Source of the DNA: RGIG5612 sp045599965
GTDB taxonomy: Bacteria > Bacillota > Clostridia > Lachnospirales > Lachnospiraceae
Direction: 5' to 3'
DNA length: 30,601 bases
NCBI GenBank assembly: GCA_045599965.1
Contig: JAZRXA010000076.1
Coordinates: forward strand, 1-30,601
In this document: piece by piece, positions 23,974 through 30,601 of the stretch
Numbering within the stretch: position 1 is the first letter of the stretch
Layout of the letters: the number at the start of each line of letters is the position of its first letter
Program-made: the position numbers and the translations under genes
The notes under the pieces: model-generated
The model's input: the letters and a program-made list of their open reading frames with translations, nothing else
Told to the model about the DNA's origin: nothing
Databases searched by the model: none

Positions 23974-26478
23974 ATGGACGAGCATATTTTTGACAAAATA
24001 GAAGAAGTAGATCTTAAACAGACTATGGAAAACTCGTACATCGACTATGCGATGAGCGTTATCGCGTCCAGAGCATTGCCAGATGTAAGAGATGGACTTA
24101 AGCCTGTTCAACGTCGTGTACTCTATTCTATGATTGAACTTAATAACGGACCGGATAAACCACACAGAAAATGTGCACGTATCGTCGGCGATACAATGGG
24201 TAAATACCATCCACATGGTGACTCTTCTATCTACGGTGCGTTAGTAAACATGGCCCAAGAGTGGTCAACGAGATATCCTTTAGTTGATGGTCACGGAAAC
24301 TTCGGTTCTGAAGACGGCGACGGACCTGCTGCTATGCGTTATACAGAAGCTAGACTCTCTAAGATTTCTATGGAGATGCTTGCTGATATAAATAAAGACA
24401 CTGTTGACTTTGTTCCTAACTTTGACGAGACAGAAAAAGAGCCTGTTGTTCTTCCTTCTCGCTATCCTAACCTTTTGGCGAATGGAACAACTGGTATTGC
24501 TGTCGGCATGGCAACGAATATTCCTCCTCACAACTTAGGAGAAATAATTGATGCTGTTGTTAAGATTATTGATGACAAAGTTGAAGATGGCGAAACTACT
24601 ATCGAAGATGTTATGCAGATAGTAAAAGGACCGGACTTTCCTACAGGCGCGACGATTTTAGGCCGCAGAGGAATTGACGAAGCTTATAGAACGGGCCGTG
24701 GAAAAATTAAGATTCGCGCCGTTACGGAAATTGAGCCTATGGAAGGCGGCAAGAACAGAATAGTTGTTACCGAGCTTCCTTACTTAGTAAATAAAGCTAA
24801 GCTTGTTGAAAAAATTGGCGAGCTTCATAGAGATAAAAAGATTGATGGAATCACAGATCTTCGCGATGAGACTGACCAAACAGGTACTCGCGTAATTATC
24901 GAACTTAGAAAAGACGTTAATCCTAACGTTGTCTTAAATCAGCTTTATAAGCATACACAGTTGCAAGATAGCTTCGGCGTAATCATGCTTGCACTTATTA
25001 ATAATGAGCCTAAGGTTTTCAATCTTCTTGAGATGCTTAGAGCTTATCTTAAACATCAAGAAGAAGTTGTTACAAGAAGAACGAAATATGACCTTAATAA
25101 GGCTGAAGAGCGCGAACATATTTTAGAAGGACTTTTAATTGCTCTTGATAATATCGACGAAGTTATAAAAATTGTTCGTGGCAGCAGAACGACTCAAGAT
25201 GCTAAGGACGCTTTATGTAAGAGATTTGGTCTTGATGATGTACAAGCTCAAGCGATTGTCGACATGAGAATTAGAGCTCTTACAGGATTAGAAAGAGAAA
25301 AACTCGAAGAAGAAAGAGCTGATCTTTTAGAAAAAATAAAATATTATAAAGCCATCTTAGCTGACGAGAAACTTTTACTTGGAGTTATCAAGGAAGAGAT
25401 TATCGTTCTTAAAGAAAAATATGGCGATGAAAGAAAAACTACTATCGGCATTGACGATGGAGAAATTGAAGATGAAGATTTAATTCCTGACGAAAGCACA
25501 GTTATTACAATGACTCGCTTAGGCTACGTTAAAAGAATGGACATCGATAACTTCAAAGCTCAAAATCGTGGTGGCAAAGGAATTAAGGGAATGCACACGA
25601 TTGATGAAGACGTAACGGATAAGATGTTTATTACGACGACTCATCACAATATTTTATTCTTTACGAATACTGGCCGTGTATTCCAACTTAAAGCTTATCA
25701 AATTCCTGAAGCAAGCCGCACCGCTAGAGGAACAGCAATCGTTAACTTGCTTCAACTACAACCAGGCGAGACTATCGCAACAGCTATGGTTTTAGAGGAA
25801 ACGGAAGGTGAAGCAAACCTTCTTATGGCTACAAAGAAAGGTATGATTAAGAAGACTCCTCTTTCAGACTTTAGCAATATTCGTCAAACAGGTATTATCG
25901 CGATTGGTCTTCGTGAAGACGATGAACTTATAGATGCGGATCTTACTGATGGCAAGAGAGAAATCGTTCTTATTTCTCGCGACGGCCACAGCATAAGATT
26001 CAATGAAGAAGAAGTAAGACCTACAGGTCGCTCATCTATGGGCGTTACAGGAATGAACCTTATTGGTGATGACAAAGTTATTACACTAGCTATTGATTCT
26101 CAGGGCGAATGTATCTTGTTCGCAACCGAGAATGGCATGGGCAAACGTACGCGCTTCTCAGAATTTACCGCACAGCACCGTGGTGGCAAGGGCGTATTCT
26201 GTTACAAACTTTCGGAAAAAACTGGTAAGCTCGTTGCTGCTAGCGCAGTTGATGAAGACGACCAGGTTATGCTTATTACGAGCGAAGGCATTGTAATGCG
26301 TATGGCAGTTGACGGCGTTTCTATAATCGGTCGTAACACAACAGGCGTTAAGATTATGAACATCGCCAAAGATGGCGACGTTAAACTCGCCGGCATGGCA
26401 AGACTTCTCGCTGAATTTATTGAAGATGACGATGAAGTAGCCGAGGTTTTCGAAGAAAATGAAGTAAGCGGCGAGTAA
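23974..26478 (+). CDS. gyrA: DNA gyrase subunit A
   Basis: An 834-residue subunit carrying the active-site tyrosine Y123 (RYTEAR) and a C-terminal beta-pinwheel with the GyrA box QNRGGKG that identifies gyrase rather than ParC. The quinolone-determining region reads HPHGDSSIYGALV (residues 79-91). S84 equals E. coli S83, but the position equivalent to E. coli D87 is G88 instead of the usual acidic residue. The protein ends in an acidic tail. Ribosome site AAGGAAGG. It is the last gene of the origin-proximal operon; a strong terminator follows. Confidence 0.97.
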   Translation: MDEHIFDKIEEVDLKQTMENSYIDYAMSVIASRALPDVRDGLKPVQRRVLYSMIELNNGPDKPHRKCARIVGDTMGKYHPHGDSSIYGALVNMAQEWSTRYPLVDGHGNFGSEDGDGPAAMRYTEARLSKISMEMLADINKDTVDFVPNFDETEKEPVVLPSRYPNLLANGTTGIAVGMATNIPPHNLGEIIDAVVKIIDDKVEDGETTIEDVMQIVKGPDFPTGATILGRRGIDEAYRTGRGKIKIRAVTEIEPMEGGKNRIVVTELPYLVNKAKLVEKIGELHRDKKIDGITDLRDETDQTGTRVIIELRKDVNPNVVLNQLYKHTQLQDSFGVIMLALINNEPKVFNLLEMLRAYLKHQEEVVTRRTKYDLNKAEEREHILEGLLIALDNIDEVIKIVRGSRTTQDAKDALCKRFGLDDVQAQAIVDMRIRALTGLEREKLEEERADLLEKIKYYKAILADEKLLLGVIKEEIIVLKEKYGDERKTTIGIDDGEIEDEDLIPDESTVITMTRLGYVKRMDIDNFKAQNRGGKGIKGMHTIDEDVTDKMFITTTHHNILFFTNTGRVFQLKAYQIPEASRTARGTAIVNLLQLQPGETIATAMVLEETEGEANLLMATKKGMIKKTPLSDFSNIRQTGIIAIGLREDDELIDADLTDGKREIVLISRDGHSIRFNEEEVRPTGRSSMGVTGMNLIGDDKVITLAIDSQGECILFATENGMGKRTRFSEFTAQHRGGKGVFCYKLSEKTGKLVAASAVDEDDQVMLITSEGIVMRMAVDGVSIIGRNTTGVKIMNIAKDGDVKLAGMARLLAEFIEDDDEVAEVFEENEVSGE

Positions 26479-26515
26479 TAGCTACAAGACAAGTTCAAAA
26501 AATATAGAAAATTTC

Positions 26516-26546
26516 TTAAAAAAGTGCAGTTTTTGCACTTTTTTAA
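26516..26546 (+). terminator. Rho-independent terminator of the gyrA operon
   Basis: TTAAAAAAGTGCA and its exact reverse complement TGCACTTTTTTAA form a 13-bp stem with a 5-base loop, containing the T-run. It lies 37 bp after the gyrA stop. The symmetrical A and T runs would let it work on both strands. Confidence 0.9.
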
Positions 26547-26618
26547 TTTACAAAAAGTGCAAAAAGGTGCTTGATAAATATGAAGTTGATAGTGCAGTTT
26601 ACCTAGCGCTTTTGGGCA

Positions 26619-26718
26619 GTGGATTTATGGATGATCGGCACTCGAAGTGGAAAGGCCGCGTACAACTTGACGTTGTCCGCATCCTTCCCACTTTCTCGCA
26701 ACCTCGCCGATAATCCAC
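26619..26718. repeat. 100-bp imperfect inverted repeat in a GC-rich island
   Basis: Segments pair in nested order: GTGGATT (26619-26625) with AATCCAC (26712-26718), ATCGGC (26634-26639) with GCCGAT (26706-26711), AAGTGG (26645-26650) with CCACTT (26688-26693), AAGG with CCTT, GCG with CGC, and CAAC with GTTG around TTGAC (26667-26671). The sequence is much richer in GC than the neighbouring genes. No T-run follows. Confidence 0.75.
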
Positions 26719-26965
26719 AAACCCACCGCCTCTACTACTATGACCCATCGCGGTCGCCGTCGGCTCCCGCGTGTCGGCGTCGCTTCTCTCCGCCTCCCTA
26801 TATGAAAAATAATTTTTGCCTTTTTTCACAAACCAAGGTGGCAGGCGAATGAAAGTGTTTTGGGGAACAAGCATTTGCCACCGTAAATAGCGAAGGCCGG
26901 CGCGCGCCCACACACACCGCAGGCGCCCGCAACTTCGCGTTTCAAACATTAAAATCAAAAAGTGT

Positions 26966-27179
26966 TGCTCTACAAAATTTTTTCTTTCAGAGCACTACTT
27001 TTTAAAAAAAAGAAATTCACTTTTAGTGCTCTACATCACATCTTACTCTAGAGCACCATTTTTCAAAAAAAATTAACGCCATTTTTAGTGCTCTACAGTA
27101 TCTCATCCCATAGAGCACCACTTTTAAAAAAAATTAACGCTATTTTTAGTGCTCTACAGTGTCTCGTCCCCTAGAGCAC
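26966..27179. repeat. Tandem array of four 31-base hairpins, about 61-bp period
   Basis: Left arms start at 26966, 27026, 27088 and 27149. Copies 2-4 have identical arms GTGCTCTA and TAGAGCAC; copy 1 has TTGCTCTA and CAGAGCAC. All four loops are exactly 15 bases. Loops of copies 3 and 4 agree at 12 of 15 positions and copy 2 is more diverged. The spacers between hairpins are similar: a short T-run, about eight A, TTAACGC or similar, then five T. Tandem duplication with loop drift and conserved arms is the simplest reading. Confidence 0.9.
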
Positions 27180-27363
27180 CACTTTTAGTTTTTATAAAAG
27201 AACTCGTGAAATTTATATTTATCGAATTAAGAAGATATAGCATGATTGAATAATGCAAAGGATTTGATAATTAGTTTTTAAGCAAGTTATTAAGTAGTAG
27301 AGGTATAATGAGCGGGAAACGAGTAAAAGATAGTATAAAAGAAAAATTTTTATAAAATTGCAC

Positions 27364-27402
27364 AAAAAAAGAACATTATGAAAAAATATTGTTCTTTTTT
27401 TT
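27364..27402 (+). terminator. Terminator-like hairpin upstream of the PocR-AraC gene
   Basis: Seven A followed by GAACA (27364-27375) pairs with TGTTC followed by T residues (27390-27401), a 12-bp stem with a 14-base loop. It lies about 60 bp before the regulator's ATG. It may end leftover transcription from the left or act in a leader. Confidence 0.6.
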
Positions 27403-27417
27403 GCGGTCACATATAAT
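27389..27417 (+). promoter_or_regulatory. Possible promoter of the PocR-AraC gene
   Basis: Consensus TATAAT at 27412-27417 with a poor -35 (TTGTTC at 27389-27394) at a 17-bp spacing, overlapping the terminator-like hairpin. The ATG is 45 bp downstream and GGAAGGAA is at 27442-27449. Confidence 0.4.
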
Positions 27418-27462
27418 ATTTTTACAAAAATCAAAAAAATGTGGAAGGAATGGTAATTTGTT

Positions 27463-28683
27463 ATGGACAAGACACTTAGAGACCAAGCGTTAAAATATGC
27501 GAAGCATTTTGATGCAGTTTTAGAAATACCATGTTCCGTCGTAGACCTAGGCAATAAAGAAATGGAAACAGACAGAGGTGATAAGTGCATTAGCGTTTGC
27601 GCGCACTGCCCACAAAAAAATTGCCAAGGATACGAGCAATTTGCATATGGATGCAAAGAAGCATACAGATGGGACGGACTTTATACCTTCCATTGTCTCC
27701 AAGAGATGGTTCTTGTTTGCACTTCAATCACAAATGAAAAAGGCGACTTAGCAGGTGGTTTCGTTTTTGGACCGATATGCTTAGACAATAAAGAAGAGCT
27801 TTTAGCGCAGGCAACAACAAAGGGCTACAAAAAAGCATTGCAAGAAGTTGCAGAGTTAGAGCCTTCAAAGATTCAAGGAATTGCAGAACTTTTAGCTGGA
27901 ATAGCAGGTTCAATTTCAAATCTTTCTCATGGAAAGGCGGGCCGATATTTTTATCGTCAAGATAGTTTGCTTAATGCAATGTATGTAGAGAGAATGAAAG
28001 AAAGCGAAACAACTGATTATTACACATACCCTATTGCAATCGAAAGAAAACTTCGAACGGCTGTAAGAAGCAGAGATAAAGAAGGTTCGCAAACTTTGCT
28101 CAACCAGATTCTTGCAAATATCTTCGTTACAAACAATAACAATCTAGAAGCAATTAAGCCTAGAATAACAGAGCTAATAGTTGTTCTTTCAAGAGCAGCC
28201 GTTGATGCTGGTGCAGATATAAATGAAATCTTTTTGATTAATGAAAACTTTACACAAAACATTGAAGAGTTCACGAGCTTAGAAGGTTTAAGCGCATGGG
28301 TTTCTAACATGCTTCAAAGATTTATTTCTTTCACATTCGAGTTTGATAAAGTTAAACATGCAGACGCAGTTTATAAAGTTATTGAGTATATAAAGGCAAA
28401 TTATAGAAAGCATTTAACACTTGAAGAAATTGCTGCAAACACATACCTTAGCAAAACTTATCTTAGTTCTCTCTTTAAGAAAGAAACGGGATACAGTATT
28501 TCAGAATATATCAACATAGTTCGAATCGACAGAAGTAAATCACTTCTTCTTGAAGAGAACTTAAGCATAATTGAAATTGCAAATCTTTGCGGTTTTGAAG
28601 ATCAAAGTTACTTCACAAAGGTCTTTAAAAACATTGTTGGTATTACGCCAAAGAAGTACAGAGAAACTCGCGGCAGACAATAA
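27463..28683 (+). CDS. PocR-type sensory domain, AraC-family transcriptional regulator
   Basis: 406 residues. The N-terminal third resembles the PocR ligand-binding domain: a cysteine-rich segment with C42, C46, C49, C54 and C64, then TFHCLQEMVLVCTSIT and GDLAGGFVFGP (96-104). PocR in Salmonella responds to propanediol, but domain relatives respond to varied small molecules and the ligand here cannot be inferred. A helical middle (about 170-300) links to a C-terminal AraC double helix-turn-helix (about 305-403) with LTLEEIAANTYLSKTYLSSL, then FKKETGYSISEYIN and GFEDQSYFTKVFKNIVGITP. No obvious partner enzyme adjoins it; possible targets are serA or the BKACE gene downstream. Confidence 0.88.
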   Translation: MDKTLRDQALKYAKHFDAVLEIPCSVVDLGNKEMETDRGDKCISVCAHCPQKNCQGYEQFAYGCKEAYRWDGLYTFHCLQEMVLVCTSITNEKGDLAGGFVFGPICLDNKEELLAQATTKGYKKALQEVAELEPSKIQGIAELLAGIAGSISNLSHGKAGRYFYRQDSLLNAMYVERMKESETTDYYTYPIAIERKLRTAVRSRDKEGSQTLLNQILANIFVTNNNNLEAIKPRITELIVVLSRAAVDAGADINEIFLINENFTQNIEEFTSLEGLSAWVSNMLQRFISFTFEFDKVKHADAVYKVIEYIKANYRKHLTLEEIAANTYLSKTYLSSLFKKETGYSISEYINIVRIDRSKSLLLEENLSIIEIANLCGFEDQSYFTKVFKNIVGITPKKYRETRGRQ

Positions 28684-28767
28684 AAAACAAAAAACAAAAG
28701 CTAAAATAATAAAAGTTGTCATACAAAATAGGCGAAAAAGTTTTACATAAAATTTTAAAAATTCGTG

Positions 28768-28796
28768 TTGACAAAAGGTTTTTCTAGGCATAAAAT
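28768..28796 (+). promoter_or_regulatory. Near-consensus promoter upstream of serA
   Basis: TTGACA (28768-28773), a 17-bp spacer and TAAAAT (28791-28796). The predicted start site is near 28803, inside the first arm of the terminator hairpin that follows, so transcription would begin within the hairpin. Confidence 0.75.
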
Positions 28797-28798
28797 CC

Positions 28799-28832
28799 AA
28801 GGCACACCTCGTTTCTGAGGCGTGCCTTTTTT
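28799..28832 (+). terminator. Strong terminator hairpin in the serA upstream region
   Basis: AAGGCAC plus CCTC pair with GAGG plus GTGCCTT (one A-C mismatch) around GTTTCT, followed by a T-run. It could terminate the PocR-AraC gene, whose stop is 115 bp upstream, or attenuate transcription from the promoter that it abuts. Confidence 0.85.
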
Positions 28833-29067
28833 CTAAAGTTCCTTTTGTATCGAGAGGAAGATTTCATAGAAAAAATAATGCCTTGCTCCCGCAGGACATC
28901 TCCCATACTTCGTTGGTGCCCCCCGAAAAGGGTCCCCCCAACTCGTATGGTGCCCTCCTGCTCGCGCGCAGAACATCTAATTAACAGGGCTGCGCTCCCG
29001 CAGGACATCTCCCATACTTCGTTGGTGCCCCTGCTCGCGCGCAGAACACAAATAATAGGAGAAAGAT
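28833..29067. other. serA upstream region with duplicated GC-rich element
   Basis: The 384-bp gap from 28684 to 29067 holds the promoter, the terminator and this GC-rich leader. A 38-bp sequence at 28885-28922 is repeated exactly at 28994-29031. CTGCTCGCGCGCAGAACA at 28958-28975 is repeated exactly at 29031-29048. The first copy carries an extra block of about 35 bp with GGG and CCC runs. Short stems such as CTGC/GCAG occur within. AGGAG precedes the serA ATG. No T-box, SAM or other riboswitch signature is visible. Confidence 0.8.
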
Positions 29068-30210
29068 ATGTATAAATATAAATGTTTAAATCCAATCGCA
29101 AAGATAGGACTAAATAATTTTCCAGACACTTATGAAAAAGTAGAAGAAAACGAAAGCGCTGATGTAATCTTAGTAAGAAGCGCTACGATGCATGAGATGG
29201 AGTTTGATAAAAATCTTAAAGCAATTGCGAGAGCAGGAGCGGGAGTAAACAACATTCCACTTGAAAGATGCGCAAAAGAAGGAATAGTAGTTTTTAATAC
29301 ACCAGGCGCAAATGCTAATGGCGTTAAAGAATTATTTATCTTTGCGGCGATAGCCGGAATTAGAGATATTATTGGTGGCGTGGAATGGACAAAGAATCAA
29401 GGCGCTTCTGAAACCATCGCAGAAGATACAGAAAAAGAAAAGAAAAAGTTTGTAGGAAATGAACTTTTAGGAAAGAATTTAGGCGTTTTAGGTCTAGGCG
29501 CAATAGGTGCAAAAGTTGCTAACATTGCAGTGGATTTAGGAATGAATGTTTTAGGATATGATGCATTCTTAAATGATGCTATGAAAGCAAACCTAAAGCC
29601 AGAGGTAAAAATTGCAAATAGTTTGGAAGAGGTGGCCGCTTTTTCGAATCTTCTTACGATACATGTTCCGGCACTAGCAGACACTAAGGGAATGATTAAT
29701 AAAGACTTCTTAGCTAAAGCTAATGATGGGCTCGTAGTAATTAATTTAGCAAGAGATACTTTAGTAAATGCCTGCGATATGAATGAAGCATTAGAAAGTG
29801 GAAAGGTTAAAAAATATATTTGCGATTTCCCAACGGCGGACGGTGCAAAACTTCCTAACACAATATTAATTCCACACTTAGGAGCATCAACAGAAGAAAG
29901 TGAAGATAATTGCGCAATTATGGCTGTAAAAGAGATAGTTGATTTCTTAGAAAATGGAAATATAAAAAACAGCGTAAATTATCCAAATGTGGACTTAGGA
30001 AAGAAAGAAGGAAAAAGACTTTCTATATGTTATGAAGGCATAAAAGATATAACAGATCTTACGAATTTGCTAAAGGAAAACGGCTTAACTATAAAGAATA
30101 TGGCAACTAATACAAAAGGTGATTTTGGATATGCACTTTTTGATATTGAAGGCGAGCCAAATTTAGAAAAATTAGAAAAAGAAGGCATCCTAAAATTAAG
30201 ATTAATATAG
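29068..30210 (+). CDS. serA: D-3-phosphoglycerate dehydrogenase (SerA-type)
   Basis: A 380-residue NAD-dependent 2-hydroxyacid dehydrogenase. It matches the short clostridial SerA form that oxidises 3-phosphoglycerate as the first step of serine synthesis. Seen: RAGAGVNNIP (55-64), the nucleotide loop GLGAIG (142-147) with an acidic residue in YDAF, INLARD with the substrate-binding arginine (R229), and the catalytic histidine in HLGAS (H270). The segment ICDFP replaces the usual VFExEP, as in other short SerA proteins. A short ACT-like region ends the protein. No serC is nearby, so the substrate assignment is by family only. Confidence 0.88.
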   Translation: MYKYKCLNPIAKIGLNNFPDTYEKVEENESADVILVRSATMHEMEFDKNLKAIARAGAGVNNIPLERCAKEGIVVFNTPGANANGVKELFIFAAIAGIRDIIGGVEWTKNQGASETIAEDTEKEKKKFVGNELLGKNLGVLGLGAIGAKVANIAVDLGMNVLGYDAFLNDAMKANLKPEVKIANSLEEVAAFSNLLTIHVPALADTKGMINKDFLAKANDGLVVINLARDTLVNACDMNEALESGKVKKYICDFPTADGAKLPNTILIPHLGASTEESEDNCAIMAVKEIVDFLENGNIKNSVNYPNVDLGKKEGKRLSICYEGIKDITDLTNLLKENGLTIKNMATNTKGDFGYALFDIEGEPNLEKLEKEGILKLRLI

Positions 30211-30219
30211 TGACAAACC

Positions 30220-30247
30220 TTGAAAAAGGGTATCTAAGTGATATAAT
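30220..30247 (+). promoter_or_regulatory. Predicted promoter of the BKACE gene
   Basis: TTGAAA (30220-30225), a 16-bp spacer and consensus TATAAT (30242-30247) lie 67 bp upstream of the BKACE ATG and 10 bp after the serA stop. This suggests independent expression of the downstream gene. Confidence 0.7.
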
Positions 30248-30314
30248 GAATATAGAAATTTGTTTACAAATTTTAAATATTAAGCTTAATTTTTAAATTT
30301 ATTGGAGGGAAAAA

Positions 30315-30601
30315 ATGGCAGATTTAAAAGCATTGAAAAACAAAACAATCATTACTGTAGCTCCTACAGGCGCTTGGCCAAAGAAAGAAAATAACCCTAA
30401 CGTTCCTATGGATCCAGAAGAGATCGCCCAGGACGTATATGAGTGCTGGAAAGCCGGTGCAGCTGTAGCCCATCTTCATATGAGAGATGAAAACGGAAAC
30501 GGTGCTATGGATCCTGTTAGATTCAAAAAGACTGTTGAACTTATCAAAGCTCATGAAGATTGTGATATCGTTCTTAACCTTACAACATCAGGCGATATCC
30601 A
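30315..30601 (+). CDS. BKACE-family (DUF849) beta-keto acid cleavage enzyme, 5' part
   Basis: The first 95 codons are in the window; the gene runs off the right edge. The N-terminus has TIITVAPTGAWPKKENNPNV, the metal-ligand motif AHLHMRD with H53 and H55, and IVLNLTTSGD, all typical of BKACE. The founding member is the 3-keto-5-aminohexanoate cleavage enzyme (Kce) of lysine fermentation, which condenses its substrate with acetyl-CoA. The family acts on many beta-keto acids, so the substrate is not decided. GGAGGG precedes the ATG. The clean codon use suggests good expression. Confidence 0.85.
   Translation, partial: MADLKALKNKTIITVAPTGAWPKKENNPNVPMDPEEIAQDVYECWKAGAAVAHLHMRDENGNGAMDPVRFKKTVELIKAHEDCDIVLNLTTSGDI

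Larger units (their letters stand above)
26479..27462. other. Repeat-rich intergenic region between gyrA and the PocR-AraC gene
   Basis: 984 bp without a convincing gene. In order: the gyrA terminator (26516-26546), a GC-rich palindromic island (about 26600-26945), a tandem array of four hairpins (26966-27179), a 180-bp AT-rich stretch, and a terminator-like hairpin with the regulator's promoter (27364-27417). The AT-rich stretch contains a TATAAT at 27304-27309 about 55 bp before the hairpin and an ACTCGT/ACGAGT inverted pair. A small RNA there is possible but unsupported. Open frames across the island have no ribosome site. Confidence 0.7.

Noticed and set aside
26516..26575. Relation between the gyrA terminator (AAAAAAGTGCA) and the 16-bp repeats at 7532-7611 (TTGAAAAAGTGCA)
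   Set aside because: The shared bases are a low-complexity A-run plus GTGCA, and the gyrA copy is fully explained by its perfect terminator stem.
26599..26958. Minus-strand open frame of about 119 codons in the GC-rich island after gyrA
   Set aside because: No ribosome site, no domain, and it runs through a large inverted repeat and an unrelated AT-rich stretch; the composition bias alone keeps the frame open.
26966..27179. CRISPR array (repeats of about 46 bp with 15-bp spacers)
   Set aside because: The 'spacers' are only 15 bp, are related to one another, and form the loops of hairpins; no cas genes are in the window.
27219..27656. Minus-strand open frame opposite the PocR-AraC start
   Set aside because: It overlaps the start of a well-supported gene and its terminator-like hairpin, and has no recognisable domain.
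28833..29067. T-box or other serine-responsive riboswitch before serA
   Set aside because: No T-box core (AGGGTGG-type) or other known aptamer signature; the leader is accounted for by the duplicated GC-rich unit.
28784..29101. Minus-strand open frame opposite the serA leader
   Set aside because: Its internal peptide repeat simply reflects the 38-bp DNA duplication; it is antisense to the serA start and has no ribosome site.

Overview
This 30.6-kb window is the replication-origin region of an AT-rich, low-GC Gram-positive bacterium, most likely an anaerobic member of the Clostridia. The evidence is the conserved gene order rpmH-dnaA-dnaN-S4 protein-recF-gyrB-gyrA on one side of the origin and rnpA-yidD-yidC-jag-mnmE-mnmG-rsmG-parA-parB on the other. 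Perfect or near-perfect 16-bp parS sites, amino-acid catabolism-type neighbours (a branched-chain amino-acid-type ABC importer and a BKACE-family enzyme) and a PocR-AraC regulator fit that placement. Genus and species cannot be set from the sequence alone.

Layout. Positions 1-4214 (minus strand) hold a LivKHMGF-type importer, with the livF end cut by the window edge. A tRNA-Arg(CCU), serS, parB and parA follow on the same strand up to 7342. Two plus-strand genes at 7648-9924, a DUF4143 ATPase and a short alpha/beta-hydrolase, break the usual rsmG-parA-parB order and run head-on to replication. rsmG, mnmG, mnmE, jag, yidC, yidD, rnpA and rpmH occupy 9917-17556 on the minus strand. The origin lies around dnaA: DnaA boxes at 17646-17865, and a run of five DnaA-trios plus an AT-rich unwinding stretch at 19539-19585 between dnaA and dnaN. 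dnaA, dnaN, an RlbA-like S4 protein, recF, gyrB and gyrA run rightward to 26478. After a 984-bp repeat-rich gap come the PocR-AraC regulator, a phosphoglycerate dehydrogenase and the start of a BKACE (DUF849) gene cut by the right edge.

How it works together. DnaA opens the origin, DnaN and the gyrase subunits serve the forks, and ParA/ParB with three parS sites (7445, 10683, 11368) segregate the origin. The minus-strand cluster supplies RNase P, membrane-protein insertion (YidC/YidD/KhpB) and tRNA/rRNA modification (MnmE/MnmG/RsmG). Except for the two inserted genes, every coding gene is transcribed away from the origin.

The least ordinary material is intergenic. GC-rich, palindrome-dense islands stand out in the AT-rich background at 10740-11340, 13311-13373, 26600-26945 and 28880-29048. 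A tandem array of four same-design hairpins lies at 26966-27179. Three 16-bp direct repeats spaced exactly 32 bp apart overlap the promoter of the DUF4143 ATPase. These are the best candidates for undescribed elements; no complete new enzymatic system is evident.
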